Origin: Megasphaera cerevisiae DSM 20462
GTDB taxonomy: Bacteria; Bacillota; Negativicutes; Veillonellales; Megasphaeraceae
NCBI RefSeq assembly: GCF_001045675.1
Contig: NZ_LEKT01000004.1
Coordinates: forward strand, 1 to 64,000
DNA: 64,000 nt
Reading direction: 5' to 3'
Shown here: positions 28,057-37,078 of the stretch, piece by piece
Numbering within the stretch: the stretch's first letter is position 1
Layout of the letters: each line of letters starts with the position of its first letter
The notes under the pieces: model-generated
What the model was told of the DNA's origin: nothing
What the model saw: only the letters and a program-made list of their open reading frames with translations
Databases searched by the model: none
Translations under genes and position numbers: made by a program

Positions 28057-28084
28057 TTGACATTTTTCCGGAGTGCGCTATAAT
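28057..28084 (+). promoter_or_regulatory. Promoter of the thiSGH operon
   Basis: TTGACA (28057-28062), 16-bp spacer and perfect TATAAT (28079-28084). The transcript should start near 28091, just before the hairpin leader. Confidence 0.75.
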
Positions 28085-28098
28085 CATAACCAGAGTGA

Positions 28099-28165
28099 GA
28101 CCGCAAAGGCCGCACGAAGGGGTACACCACCATCGGTGTAATCCTTTGTGCGGTCTATTTTTTTT
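28099..28165 (+). promoter_or_regulatory. thiS leader: attenuator-like hairpin with duplicated 5' arm
   Basis: CCGCACGAAGG...ACACC (28110-28128) pairs with GGTGT...CCTTTGTGCGG (28135-28153), followed by T-A and eight T. It is a full intrinsic terminator lying between the promoter and thiS. A second copy of the 5' arm, GACCGCAAAGG (28099-28109), directly precedes it and can also pair with the same 3' strand, so alternative folds are possible. It lacks the conserved CUGAGA and ACCUGAU blocks of a TPP riboswitch. A separate 'thiS' RNA motif has been described computationally; I cannot confirm identity here. Confidence 0.6.
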
Positions 28166-28184
28166 CAGAAAGGAGCCAACCGCT

Positions 28185-28379
28185 ATGGTAACTATCAACG
28201 GTACGAATATTGATGCTGCCGGCATGCAGCTACGGCAATATTTGGAACAGCAGGGCCTGCACGCAGGCTGTATTGCCATCGAACTGAATGGGCATATCGT
28301 GCCACGCAGCACGTATGACACTGTCACACTGACAGATGGTGACAGTGTGGAAATCGTACACTTTGTCGGTGGAGGTTAA
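28185..28379 (+). CDS. thiS: ThiS sulfur-carrier protein
   Basis: 64 residues with a ubiquitin-like fold pattern: [39 protein letters not shown]. It ends in the essential Gly-Gly tail that is thiocarboxylated. It donates sulfur for the thiazole ring made by ThiG. AAAGGAG precedes the ATG at 28185; the longer frame reaching into the leader hairpin is not used. Confidence 0.93.
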   Translation: MVTINGTNIDAAGMQLRQYLEQQGLHAGCIAIELNGHIVPRSTYDTVTLTDGDSVEIVHFVGGG

Positions 28380-28435
28380 TCCTTTGCCCGTTCCGTTTTT
28401 TAAATTTAAAATGTAGTATACAAGGAGTGTTTCGT

Positions 28436-29206
28436 ATGGAAAAGAAAGATACATTGGTACTTGGCGGTCATAAATTTACCTCCCGCTTTATTCTGGGCTC
28501 TGGAAAATATTCGGTTGATCTGATCAAAGCAGCCGTGGAACAGGCAGGCGCGCAAATTGTAACTATGGCATTGCGCCGCGTAGAAGCCGGGCAGAAAGAT
28601 AATATACTCGATTTTATCCCCAAAGAAGTCACGCTGCTTCCCAATACGTCCGGCGCTCGCAATGCCGGCGAAGCTGTTCGCATTGCCCGCTTATCCCGTG
28701 AATTAGGCTGCGGCGATTTCATTAAAATCGAAATTATGCGTGATTCAAAATATCTGCTTCCGGACAACACGGAAACGGTTAGGGCAACAGAAATTCTTGC
28801 CAAAGAAGGATTTATCGTTCTTCCTTACATGTATCCCGATCTGTACGCCGCACGTGCCTTGGCAGAGGCCGGTGCGGCTGCCGTTATGCCGCTGGCGGCT
28901 CCTATCGGCACCAATAAAGGTCTGTGTACTCGCGATTTTATCCAGATTCTTATTGACGAGATTGATCTGCCGGTCATAGTTGATGCCGGCATCGGACGGC
29001 CATCTCAAGCCTGTGAAGCCATGGAAATGGGAGCTGCCGCCATTATGGCCAATACGGGGCTGTCCACCGCTGGAAATCTGCCCGCCATGGCCAGAGCCTA
29101 CCGCCAAGCTGTCGAAGCCGGTCGCGCCGCATATTTGTCAGGTCTGGGCCGTGTTCGAGAAATGGCATCTGCTTCCGATCCGCTGACCGGTTTTCTGGGA
29201 GATTAG
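28436..29206 (+). CDS. thiG: Thiazole synthase
   Basis: 256 residues, TIM-barrel enzyme that assembles thiazole phosphate from deoxyxylulose phosphate, dehydroglycine and ThiS-thiocarboxylate. The N-terminus [12 protein letters not shown] and TMALRRV match the family. The Schiff-base Lys is in GDFIKIEIM (~95), and the phosphate-binding [14 protein letters not shown] and IMANTGLS loops are present. The ATG at 28436 follows AAGGAG; an in-frame GTG at 28427 overlaps that site and is rejected. It lies 56 bp after thiS and 12 bp before thiH. Confidence 0.95.
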   Translation: MEKKDTLVLGGHKFTSRFILGSGKYSVDLIKAAVEQAGAQIVTMALRRVEAGQKDNILDFIPKEVTLLPNTSGARNAGEAVRIARLSRELGCGDFIKIEIMRDSKYLLPDNTETVRATEILAKEGFIVLPYMYPDLYAARALAEAGAAAVMPLAAPIGTNKGLCTRDFIQILIDEIDLPVIVDAGIGRPSQACEAMEMGAAAIMANTGLSTAGNLPAMARAYRQAVEAGRAAYLSGLGRVREMASASDPLTGFLGD

Positions 29207-29218
29207 GAGGGGAAAAAA

Positions 29219-30382
29219 ATGGAAGAAAAACGTATAGATCATATGAAATATCTGCCGGGCATGGAAGTTCTTGATTCGACAATGCTTGATGACGTTACCC
29301 GGTATCATGATGCATTCTGTAATGAGGCATATACAGCAGACAACGTAAAAACAGCATTGAGCAAGCAGCGTTTGACGCCTGAAGATTTCATGGCGCTGCT
29401 ATCCACAGCAGCGATACCCTATTTGGAAGAAATGGCGCAAAAAGCACACACGGTCACACGTCGCCATTTCGGCAATACAATTTCCATTTTCACCCCCGTT
29501 TACTTTGCCAATTATTGTGATAATTACTGTATATACTGCGGGTTCAATTCACATAATAAAATCAAGCGGGCACGGCTGAATGATGCCGAGCTGCATCAGG
29601 AATGCCAAAACATTGCCAATACCGGCATAGAAGAGGTACTCATGCTTACCGGCGAAAGCCCTAAAATGTCAGATATCCGCTACATCGGCAATGCCGTAAA
29701 GATTGCCCGCCAATATTTCCGCGCCGTCGGTATGGAAATATATCCGGTCAATTCAGATGACTACAAGTATCTGCATGAATGCGGTGCCGATTATGTCACA
29801 GTATTTCAGGAAACGTATAACCCCGTGAAGTATGAAACACTCCATTTAGCCGGAAATAAACGTATTTTCCCGTATCGCTTTTATTCACAGGAACGAGCGA
29901 TTCTCGGTGGCATGCGCGGCGTCGGCTTTGCCGCCCTCTTGGGGCTGGACGACTATCAAAAAGATGCTGTCGCAACAGGCATGCACGCCTGGCTCATGCA
30001 GCGTAAATATCCGCATGCGGAAATTTCCCTGTCCTGCCCGCGCCTGTGTCCTATTATTAACAATGACAAAATCAATCCGAAGGATGTAGATGAACGCAGG
30101 CTTGTTCAGATTATCTGCGCTTACCGGCTGTTTATGCCATACGCCTGCATTGTCGTATCAAGTCGTGAAAGCGCGGCATTCCGCAACGCTATTATAAAAA
30201 TCGCTGCCACAAAGGTATCGGCCAGCGTCTGCGTCGGCATCGGCGGCCATCTGAAGAAAGACGGTTCCGAAAAAGGTGACGAACAATTTGAAATCACTGA
30301 TAGCCGTCCTTTTGATGAAATGTACACCGCCATCAAAACCATGGGGCTTCAGCCGATAACCAGCGAATATATTTATTTATAA
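29219..30382 (+). CDS. thiH: 2-iminoacetate synthase
   Basis: 387 residues, radical-SAM tyrosine lyase that supplies dehydroglycine to ThiG under anaerobic conditions. The cluster ligands are in CDNYCIYCGF (~residues 100-109), followed by the EVLMLTGESP and SLSCPRLCP motifs of ThiH. Aerobes use the oxidase ThiO instead, so this agrees with an anaerobic host. It is the last gene of the thiSGH unit; a strong hairpin terminator follows. Confidence 0.95.
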   Translation: MEEKRIDHMKYLPGMEVLDSTMLDDVTRYHDAFCNEAYTADNVKTALSKQRLTPEDFMALLSTAAIPYLEEMAQKAHTVTRRHFGNTISIFTPVYFANYCDNYCIYCGFNSHNKIKRARLNDAELHQECQNIANTGIEEVLMLTGESPKMSDIRYIGNAVKIARQYFRAVGMEIYPVNSDDYKYLHECGADYVTVFQETYNPVKYETLHLAGNKRIFPYRFYSQERAILGGMRGVGFAALLGLDDYQKDAVATGMHAWLMQRKYPHAEISLSCPRLCPIINNDKINPKDVDERRLVQIICAYRLFMPYACIVVSSRESAAFRNAIIKIAATKVSASVCVGIGGHLKKDGSEKGDEQFEITDSRPFDEMYTAIKTMGLQPITSEYIYL

Positions 30383-30418
30383 TAATTATCAGCTACCTAT
30401 CTTATTTATCCTAAACAT

Positions 30419-30477
30419 AAAAATGACAACATCGGTGCCGGGACTAATCAACCTGGCACCGATGTTGTCATTTTTTT
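30419..30477 (+). terminator. Terminator of thiSGH
   Basis: An almost perfect stem of about 21 bp (30419-30440 with 30453-30476), 12-nt loop, seven T at the end. The rest of the 30383-30725 gap holds only the next promoter and AT-rich sequence. Confidence 0.9.
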
Positions 30478-30644
30478 ACTCTGTTTCAGCTGATGACAGG
30501 CATATTTTTTTATTCTAAATGATATAATTTATATGCATCTTTGTTCCGCCTATCCGCTGTAAACGGCCTGCATTGTTCCATTGTTCCGGACCTCCGGTTT
30601 CCTGTTTGGACGGTTTAACCGCATATATTTATGGTGTATAGTCA

Positions 30645-30673
30645 TTGACTCACTTATGAGATTATTGTATAGT
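30645..30673 (+). promoter_or_regulatory. Promoter of the TenI-like gene
   Basis: TTGACT (30645-30650), 17-bp spacer, TATAGT (30668-30673), about 50 bp before the start codon. Confidence 0.6.
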
Positions 30674-30725
30674 AATACATATAAAATACTTCTATAATAT
30701 ATAATACAAGTAAAAGGTGATAATC

Positions 30726-31319
30726 GTGCTAAAAATAATTGCTATAACTAATCACGAACTGGCCTCGGCAAACTATTGGGATCAGTTGGAACAAATCGCC
30801 GTCTCTGATGTCGACGCTATTGTCCTGCGTGAAAAAACGTTGTCGGAAGATGATTATGCCGAATATGCCAGAAAGGCGCTGCGTATCTGTAGCACGCACC
30901 AAAAGCCGTGTATTCTTCATCAGTTTGGCAAAGCGGCTATCCGTCTCCATATTCCTCGCTTTCAATGTTCTTTGGATTATCTGGAATCTCATTCCTCTCT
31001 GCTGTATTACATGACAACCTTAGGCGTATCCGTCCACACGCCGGAGGAAGCAGCCAGAGCAGAACAACTGGGGGCAACTTATGTCATGGCCAGCCACGTA
31101 TTTTCCACCAGCTGCAAAAAGGATTTGCCGCCTATCGGTATTGATATGGTTAACGCGATCTGTGATGCTGTGTCTATCCCTGTCTATGCCCTCGGCGGCG
31201 TAACGAGGGACACTGCCAAAGAGCTTCACAACACACCGATTACAGGTGTCGCCCTTATGTCCGGTCTGATGACCTGCAATGACGTTCCTTCGTATGTCTG
31301 CGAAATCAAGCAGCTGTAA
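30726..31319 (+). CDS. ThiE/TenI-superfamily protein, probably TenI-like thiazole tautomerase
   Basis: 197 residues, TIM barrel of the thiamine phosphate synthase superfamily: IVLREKTLSEDDY, the LHIP substrate loop, TTLGVSVHTPEEA, GATYVMASHVFSTSCK and the phosphate-binding ALGGVT. The hydroxymethylpyrimidine-binding residues that define ThiE (DVALAxxADGVHxGQ region) are not well conserved, and the short LHIPRF loop resembles TenI, which aromatises the thiazole product of ThiG. Proximity to thiSGH fits either role. The GTG at 30726, 6 bases after AAAGGTG, is preferred to GTG 30717. Confidence 0.75.
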   Translation: MLKIIAITNHELASANYWDQLEQIAVSDVDAIVLREKTLSEDDYAEYARKALRICSTHQKPCILHQFGKAAIRLHIPRFQCSLDYLESHSSLLYYMTTLGVSVHTPEEAARAEQLGATYVMASHVFSTSCKKDLPPIGIDMVNAICDAVSIPVYALGGVTRDTAKELHNTPITGVALMSGLMTCNDVPSYVCEIKQL

Positions 31320-31343
31320 CACCGCTGTAAGGAAGGTATCTTT

Positions 31344-31865
31344 ATGAATCAGGCTTACATCATCATCGACATGCAAAACGATTTTATCGACGGTGCTCTG
31401 GGAACATCGGATGCCCCGGTCATCGTCCCCCGCATAGAAAAAAAGATTGTTACCAGCAAAAAAGATAAAAAAAATCATACCGATATTATTTTCACACAGG
31501 ATACGCATGGTGACGATTATCTGGAAACGCAGGAAGGACAAAAGCTGCCTGTTCCCCATTGTATCAAGGATACACACGGCTGGCAAATTTGTCGTCAGCT
31601 GCTGCCATACACTTTATTTGCAACGGTTTTAGAAAAACCAACCTTTGGCTGCACAGCGCTGATCAATGAAACAGCTGAATATGATACGCTCGTTTTGATG
31701 GGGCTATGCACGGATATCTGCGTCATTTCCAATGCCATTCTTCTCAAGACCTTTTATCCGGAAAAGGATATCATCGTAGACAGCTTTTGCTGTGCCGGTG
31801 CCACACCAGAAGGCCATCAAACAGCATTGCAAGCCATGAAAGCCTGTCAAATTACAATTATCTGA
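31344..31865 (+). CDS. Isochorismatase-family cysteine hydrolase (nicotinamidase-like)
   Basis: 173 residues. It has the catalytic Asp in IIIDMQNDFIDGALGT, the VLEKPTFG Lys and the nucleophilic Cys in MGLCTDICVISNA, which together form the Asp-Lys-Cys triad of isochorismatase/nicotinamidase hydrolases. The HGDDYLETQEGQ metal-loop region is nicotinamidase-like though shorter than PncA. It probably hydrolyses a small amide. It follows the TenI-like gene by 24 bp and is probably co-transcribed; a terminator follows. Confidence 0.85.
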   Translation: MNQAYIIIDMQNDFIDGALGTSDAPVIVPRIEKKIVTSKKDKKNHTDIIFTQDTHGDDYLETQEGQKLPVPHCIKDTHGWQICRQLLPYTLFATVLEKPTFGCTALINETAEYDTLVLMGLCTDICVISNAILLKTFYPEKDIIVDSFCCAGATPEGHQTALQAMKACQITII

Positions 31866-31886
31866 AAATTTAAGTATCTGAATACG

Positions 31887-31936
31887 CAAAAGGATGATGA
31901 ACCCCTGATTACAGGAAGTGTTCACCATCCTTTTTA
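31887..31936. terminator. Terminator shared by the cysteine hydrolase and the convergent CC-motif gene
   Basis: AAAAGGATG-TGAAC (31887-31902) pairs with GTTCA-CATCCTTTT (31920-31936) around a short loop; A and T runs flank both ends. Confidence 0.75.
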
Positions 31937-31949
31937 ATATTTGCAGCAA

Positions 31950-32294
31950 TTATTCAGGCTGAAAACCTGATTTCGGCGTAACGGAAATACCCTGTGCGCC
32001 TTCCATTTCCAGCCATTTGCTGATAATAAATGATTTGACAGAAATACGAATAGACTCATATCCTTGTTTAACAATCAGTCGAGAGGGATACCAAATCGTA
32101 ATTTCTTTCTGTATTTCCTGCCTGAAGCAGCTATCCTGAACCGGCTTTCCTATGGTAATTTCGGGAATATAACAGCCCCAGATACGATCTCCTTTACAAC
32201 ATCCGCCAAGTGACGGCTCAAAGATCATGGAAATAAATACATGCCCGCCTTTTTCTTTAATGTACGCAGCGGCATCGTCAGTCAAAGAGAACAT
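31950..32294 (-). CDS. HesB/IscA-like small protein with vicinal cysteines
   Basis: 114 residues. The N-terminus (LTDDAAAYIKEKGGHVFISMIF) and the CCKGDRIWGC motif resemble the small HesB-like 'CC/Se motif' proteins of anaerobic Firmicutes, in which one Cys of the pair may be selenocysteine in relatives. The later part (EITIWYPSRLIVK) is a predicted beta-rich domain. The function is unknown; metal or Fe-S handling is a guess from the Cys pattern. It lies 22 bp after the glycerol-dehydrogenase-like gene in the same direction, so the two probably share a transcript. Confidence 0.6.
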   Translation of the reverse strand: MFSLTDDAAAYIKEKGGHVFISMIFEPSLGGCCKGDRIWGCYIPEITIGKPVQDSCFRQEIQKEITIWYPSRLIVKQGYESIRISVKSFIISKWLEMEGAQGISVTPKSGFQPE

Positions 32295-32316
32295 GACAAT
32301 TCCCCCTTTTCACATC

Positions 32317-33408
32317 CTAGTGATGTGCACCGGCAGTATCCGCCGCTAAAATAGCAGCATATACTTCATCTGCCGTAATGTCGGCACGGACATTTTTTGT
32401 AAATTGAGTCGGCACGGTGGACGCTGACGCGACGGCACGAATATCTTCATCCCGTATATCGACAATGCCCAGATCGGCCAGGCACGATGGCAGTCCGATC
32501 TGACGGATATAGCGCAGCACCGTATCCCATTCTTCCTGCGAAGCCTTTTCCAGCTGCAGCTGTACCAGCAGCCCGAAGGCGACTTTTTCACCATGGGATG
32601 CACCATGAGCCTGCGGCACATGGGCCAGGCCATCATTGACGGCATGAGCCGCTGCCAGACCGCCGCATTCAAAACCAACGCCGCTTAAATATACGCAAGC
32701 CTCTACAACGGCCTCCAATTCCGGTGTGACCGTATGCTGTTCTACCGCTTCCAAGGCTTGTACCGAATGCTGCAGCAGTATATCATAACATAATTTGGCC
32801 AATGTCAGGGCCGTAGCAGAACACATGCCGCGCGCCATTGTCTTAGCGCCGCTGCGACGGCAGGCTCGAGCTTCAAAATATGTAGAAAGAGCATCACCCA
32901 TGCCGGAAATAAGGTATTTTTTAGGCGCTCCGGCAATAATGCCCGTATCGACCAGCACGAGATCGGGATTACGCCGCATCATCAGAGCCTTCACAACAAC
33001 GCCCTGTTCATTATAGATAACGGCCACACCTGCACAGGGAGAATCATTGGAAGCAATCGTCGGTATAATAATGACGGGAAGACCTCCCATATTCGTCCCT
33101 ACAGCCTTAGCCGTATCGATTGCCTTACCGCCGCCGGCACCGATAATCCCATCGCAGCCAGCCGCCTGGGCCGCTTCTACGGCAGTTTGAATAGCAGCTT
33201 TAGAGCACTCGCCGCCGAACTGGTAATAGACCATCGTCTTTTCAGCCTGCTGCAGCGATGCCGCTATTCGTCCGCCGATACGCTTTTGGTTATTAGGAGA
33301 GCAAATCAATAAAAATGTATGTCCCATTTTCCGGACATACTTCCCCAGCTTATCTAACTCGCCTTCTCCTTGAATATATAATCCCGGTCCCTTTAATCCA
33401 ATCGTCAT
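32317..33408 (-). CDS. Glycerol-dehydrogenase-like Fe/Zn alcohol dehydrogenase
   Basis: 363 residues of the GldA subgroup of metal-containing alcohol dehydrogenases. It has the NAD-binding GAGGGKAIDTAKAV, PTIASNDSPCAGVAVIY, the metal Asp in SGMGDALSTYFEA and His residues in AAHAVNDGL and GASHGEKVAFG. GldA oxidises glycerol to dihydroxyacetone; relatives reduce other short hydroxy compounds. It is close to the 4-hydroxybutyrate genes and could supply or remove 4-hydroxybutyrate, but a terminator separates it from them, so the link is tentative. Confidence 0.82.
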   Translation of the reverse strand: MTIGLKGPGLYIQGEGELDKLGKYVRKMGHTFLLICSPNNQKRIGGRIAASLQQAEKTMVYYQFGGECSKAAIQTAVEAAQAAGCDGIIGAGGGKAIDTAKAVGTNMGGLPVIIIPTIASNDSPCAGVAVIYNEQGVVVKALMMRRNPDLVLVDTGIIAGAPKKYLISGMGDALSTYFEARACRRSGAKTMARGMCSATALTLAKLCYDILLQHSVQALEAVEQHTVTPELEAVVEACVYLSGVGFECGGLAAAHAVNDGLAHVPQAHGASHGEKVAFGLLVQLQLEKASQEEWDTVLRYIRQIGLPSCLADLGIVDIRDEDIRAVASASTVPTQFTKNVRADITADEVYAAILAADTAGAHH

Positions 33409-33431
33409 CGTAAAACCACCTTTCTTCTATG

Positions 33432-33479
33432 AAAAATTTCCGCCATGAAAAGCCTTATAAATATAATTTCATGGCGGAA
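33432..33479 (-). terminator. Terminator of the permease/hypothetical unit
   Basis: A perfect 13-bp stem (33438-33450 with 33467-33479) followed on the minus strand by ATTTTTC. It isolates the GldA-like gene from the upstream permease unit. Confidence 0.8.
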
Positions 33480-33499
33480 GTCCTTTATCTGTGAATATA

Positions 33500-34111
33500 T
33501 TAATTTACATTGGGCATTTCCTGAAGCCGGCAGACCAACGTATACACATCTTCTCCGACACGGTAAATCAGCCGATCCCGATTTTCATCATTGCAGGGCA
33601 GATTTCCCGATTCCCCGCCATTCAGCCGATCATGACATATAGTGTTTAATTCAGCAAATATCATATGCAAACCCGTTTCACCCATATTCATTTTAGCAAG
33701 CAGGTTATTGAAATATTGTTTATCCTCATCGTCGTATTTAAATATCTGACACCACCTGACAAGTAAATCATTTTCCTGCATTCCTGTTTTTTCAGAAATA
33801 AGCTTCTTTTGAGAGGCAAGCATCAACAACATGCACGATAAATAGGATTTGACGACAAACGGAACCTGATCCTTTACTCTTGTAAAATACCGGCGGTGAG
33901 ACCAGTATCCGTTGAAAGCCAGTTCATTCTTATCCAAAAACTCTTTAATTCCATCATTGGCCGACACAGCACATATCATAAAAAAGCGCTTCATTGTTTC
34001 ATTCGTAGAACGATTTCTGGCATTCATCATACATTTTTTAACAAAAAACTCACAAATATCGGTCGTATTGGATTTTGTCAACTTACGCAATAAATCACCA
34101 TAGTACTGCAT
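33500..34111 (-). CDS. Hypothetical protein downstream of the permease
   Basis: 203 residues, soluble, mostly helical by composition, with scattered Cys (FFVKKCMMNARN, RWCQIF, NTICHDRL, TLVCRL). No motif that I recognise. The ATG at 34111 comes 6 bases after GGAGG. It is encoded 21 bp after the permease stop and before the terminator, so it belongs with the permease transcript. Frequent Asn, Lys and Arg and no signal peptide suggest a cytoplasmic role. Confidence 0.6.
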   Translation of the reverse strand: MQYYGDLLRKLTKSNTTDICEFFVKKCMMNARNRSTNETMKRFFMICAVSANDGIKEFLDKNELAFNGYWSHRRYFTRVKDQVPFVVKSYLSCMLLMLASQKKLISEKTGMQENDLLVRWCQIFKYDDEDKQYFNNLLAKMNMGETGLHMIFAELNTICHDRLNGGESGNLPCNDENRDRLIYRVGEDVYTLVCRLQEMPNVN

Positions 34112-34132
34112 ATCATACCTCCGGAACAACGA

Positions 34133-35584
34133 TTATTTATCCTGACCAGCTTCCTTTTCTGCTTCAATCTCTTTCAGCGCAGCTAAATTAAAGAGTGGAT
34201 CAGATTTCAAATTGTATTTCATCAAATTACGCTGGAAAAAGTTCTTACCGTAAATAAGCAGGCAGAGAACAATACCGACACCTAACGCCATCGCTGCACC
34301 GCGGGATACCAGAACTCCGCCTATGACACCGGCAGCTCCCAAATCATTAAAGGTTTTCGCTCTCAATACACCAACACGAACAGCGACATATCCCTGAATC
34401 AGCATGGTCAGCGCCAAGGCAATCGGCAATACAGGCTTTACAAAGCTTACGATCGGAGACAGCCAATATCCCGTAAAGGTACCGAGCCGGAACGATGCGA
34501 CACCGCCCACAAGACTATCCATGGCATCCCGGCCGTGTTTATACCGTTCGCAGATGACGACTTGCATAGCTGCCCACAAGGGGCCGCACATCGAAAGATC
34601 CGGTCCCAACATGGACATGACCATATTGCGGACGCCGACAATAACGTTATTGCGGTTGGCATCGAAATGGACGTTTTCATCACCGTCACGGTATTCACGC
34701 GCTTCATCAATCAGTGCGTCAGCCTGAATCAATTCACCAAACAGCACAACGTACACGGCGATTACCAGCGGAAACGCAGAAATATAATAGGACATGCTGG
34801 GAAAACCAATACGATCAGCAAAGGGACTCCATTGAGTAAATACTTCGACAAAATGCGGATGCGTAAATCCCCACTCTATTGTCGGCCAAGGAAGCTCGCC
34901 AACAATAGGTGCAATCACAACAGCCAGCACCATCGCAGGCAGAAGGCCTAAATCAGAAACAATCTGCAAAGGCTTGCTTTTATTCATAACACTTTTAAAA
35001 TGATTGCTGAACGAAAGGTAAAAGGCAAAACCGACAGCGATCGCAATCGTAATCGGGTATTTATCAAAACTGCCGCCAGCATTAAATACCAGCCGTACGG
35101 CCGCGATGCCAGCGCCAATCAAAATACCCGCCTTCAATGCATCCGGCACAAGGTCGACTACCTTCTTGGCAAGTCCCGTCGCTCCCAAGAAAAAGGTCAG
35201 TACCCCCAGTTCAAATTCAAAGGCAATCAGAGCATGCATACGTTCTGCCGTATCATTGGGAAATGACGAAAGCCACAGCAGCAGCAGCGGAATCGCCGGC
35301 GTAATCCAGCCAGGAACAACCGGATCGCCCAAATGAGCATGCCAAGTATATAAAAAACCATTCATAATAACAATAGTAATCGCTATTTCAAAAGGCATGC
35401 CGAGATATTCCTGCAAAACCGGAATAATTCCCAGGCAGACCGCGCACAGCAGCAGACCTTGTACATAGTCCGGCCACTCAAACCGATAGTGTATAAACGG
35501 CAGACGGAATACCAAATGAAATATGTGTAAATTAATTCCAGGCTGAATTTCGCCTTCTTTTCTTTTATAGATAGGACCAAACAT
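34133..35584 (-). CDS. Multi-pass permease related to NCS2/SulP-type transporters
   Basis: 483 residues with about twelve to thirteen hydrophobic segments (for example LLLCAVCLGIIPVLQ, AGILIGAGIAAVRLVF, LPAMVLAVVIAPIVG, FPLVIAVYVVLFGELIQAD). The central FGELIQADALIDEARE loop and DLSMCGPLWAAMQVV repeat resemble xanthine/uracil or sulfate-type permeases of the APC fold. From its position next to the 4-hydroxybutyrate genes it may carry a small carboxylate. The long charged C-terminus (LAALKEIEAEKEAGQDK) is cytoplasmic. Confidence 0.7.
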   Translation of the reverse strand: MFGPIYKRKEGEIQPGINLHIFHLVFRLPFIHYRFEWPDYVQGLLLCAVCLGIIPVLQEYLGMPFEIAITIVIMNGFLYTWHAHLGDPVVPGWITPAIPLLLLWLSSFPNDTAERMHALIAFEFELGVLTFFLGATGLAKKVVDLVPDALKAGILIGAGIAAVRLVFNAGGSFDKYPITIAIAVGFAFYLSFSNHFKSVMNKSKPLQIVSDLGLLPAMVLAVVIAPIVGELPWPTIEWGFTHPHFVEVFTQWSPFADRIGFPSMSYYISAFPLVIAVYVVLFGELIQADALIDEAREYRDGDENVHFDANRNNVIVGVRNMVMSMLGPDLSMCGPLWAAMQVVICERYKHGRDAMDSLVGGVASFRLGTFTGYWLSPIVSFVKPVLPIALALTMLIQGYVAVRVGVLRAKTFNDLGAAGVIGGVLVSRGAAMALGVGIVLCLLIYGKNFFQRNLMKYNLKSDPLFNLAALKEIEAEKEAGQDK

Positions 35585-35645
35585 TACCGTTACCCCCTTA
35601 TATAAATCATACGTTATCTCATAAATATACCATTTTAAGCAAAAG

Positions 35646-35710
35646 AAACACCATAACAGCTCTCAAACGATTGTATATAGTTAGTAAGGGAGACAGTTGT
35701 TATGGTGTTT
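35646..35710 (-). terminator. Terminator after the CoA-transferase gene
   Basis: A 13-bp perfect outer stem (AAACACCATAACA 35646-35658 with 35698-35710), a partly paired interior and T-rich sequence on the minus strand. It ends the dehydratase/transferase transcript before the permease gene. Confidence 0.65.
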
Positions 35711-35737
35711 ATCAATTACCAGGGTTACGCAGGCTGA

Positions 35738-37054
35738 TTATTCTTCAAATTTGCAGTGGAACCGTTTTTCAAACTCTGCAATAAGGCTTTCCCGAAAATC
35801 GGGATGAGCAATCGCAATCAATGCGGCAGCCCGCTGTCTTAAAGTCTTGCCTTTCAAGGCGGCAATCCCATACTCCGTAATAATATAATCCACATCATTC
35901 CGGGATGTCGTGACAGCTGAGCCTTTGTCAAGATAAGCTACAATTTTGGAGATCTTTCCCTTACCGGTAGTAGAGGGCATGGCTATAATCGCTTTACCGC
36001 CCCTGGCCCGGGAAGCGCCGCGGACAAAGTCTACTTGACCGCCTACACCGCTGAATTGGCGCGGCCCAATCATTTCAGCATTGACCTGTCCCATCAAATC
36101 TACCTGCATTGCAGAATTAATAGAAATAATATTATCGATCTGCGCAACAACAAACGGATCGTTGGTGTAATCGACAGGCTTCATTTCCACGTTGGGATTG
36201 TGATCGACAAAATCATAAAGTTTTTTTGTACCCATGAGGAAACATGAGAGAAATTTTCCTTGATCGATCGTTTTTTTCTTATTTGTAATAATGCCTTTTT
36301 CCGCAAGATCTACGACTCCATCAGAGAACATTTCCGAATGAATGCCCAAATCCTTTTTGTCTCCCAGAAAGGTCAGCACGGCATCGGGAATAGCACCGAT
36401 TCCCAATTGAAGCGTATCGCCATCATGGATAAGAGATGCAACATAACCGCCGATTTTCTTTTCTGTCTCACCAATTTTAGGCGGCTGCAACTCGATCAAC
36501 GGTTCGTCTTTGAGGACGATGTAATCAATATCTTTCAAATGAATGCCGTTGCCATACGTATAGGGCATATTTTTATTGATCTGCGCAATTCGCATTTTGG
36601 CTGTTTCTGCCGCAGGCTGTGTATAGTCGACAGAAACGCCAAAGGAACAATTGCCATTTTCATCAGGTTCACTGACCTGCAGAAAGGCTACGTCGACAGG
36701 CAGCACACCTTCCCGGAACAGCTTGGGCGCCTCATGGAAAAAGCAGGGTGTATAATCCGCTCGCCCTTCTTCTACGGCCTTGCGGGTTGAGCCGCCTACA
36801 AATAATGCATTATGACGGAAATGTTTTTCCATGCCAGGCTGGCAATAGGGTGCCGTACTCATGGCTACCATGTGCATGATTTCGACATCTTCCAACCGTT
36901 CCGCCTGGTGTACCAACTCCTGCGTCAGGCACTGAGCCTCGCCGCAGGCATGGGTAAACACGATCTTGTCACCTGATTTAACATGCCCCACCGCTTCTTC
37001 TGCGGAAACAATTTTATCGGCATATTTTTTCTTCCAGTCTTTCAACAAACACAC
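35738..37054 (-). CDS. 4-hydroxybutyrate CoA-transferase
   Basis: 438 residues of the class I CoA-transferase (Cat2/AbfT) group. It has GDKIVFTHACGEAQCL at the start, the catalytic-Glu region LGIHSEMFSDGVVDL (~240), the GGQVDFVRGASRARGGKAIIAMPST loop and DYIITEYGIAALKGK near the end. It activates 4-hydroxybutyrate with acetyl-CoA or butyryl-CoA. It lies directly downstream of the dehydratase that consumes its product, with a 13-bp hairpin in the 102-bp gap. Acetate or butyrate transfer cannot be excluded by sequence, but the context is strong. Confidence 0.88.
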   Translation of the reverse strand: MCLLKDWKKKYADKIVSAEEAVGHVKSGDKIVFTHACGEAQCLTQELVHQAERLEDVEIMHMVAMSTAPYCQPGMEKHFRHNALFVGGSTRKAVEEGRADYTPCFFHEAPKLFREGVLPVDVAFLQVSEPDENGNCSFGVSVDYTQPAAETAKMRIAQINKNMPYTYGNGIHLKDIDYIVLKDEPLIELQPPKIGETEKKIGGYVASLIHDGDTLQLGIGAIPDAVLTFLGDKKDLGIHSEMFSDGVVDLAEKGIITNKKKTIDQGKFLSCFLMGTKKLYDFVDHNPNVEMKPVDYTNDPFVVAQIDNIISINSAMQVDLMGQVNAEMIGPRQFSGVGGQVDFVRGASRARGGKAIIAMPSTTGKGKISKIVAYLDKGSAVTTSRNDVDYIITEYGIAALKGKTLRQRAAALIAIAHPDFRESLIAEFEKRFHCKFEE

Positions 37055-37078
37055 CTACTTTCTGCGCGTACTGCCGGA

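Noticed and set aside
28099-28165. TPP riboswitch in front of thiSGH
   Set aside because: The conserved CUGAGA and ACCUGAU-type blocks of the TPP aptamer are absent, and the predicted leader is too short.
30726-31319. Firm assignment as ThiE thiamine-phosphate synthase
   Set aside because: The pyrimidine-binding motif region is poorly conserved and resembles TenI; kept as superfamily-level call.
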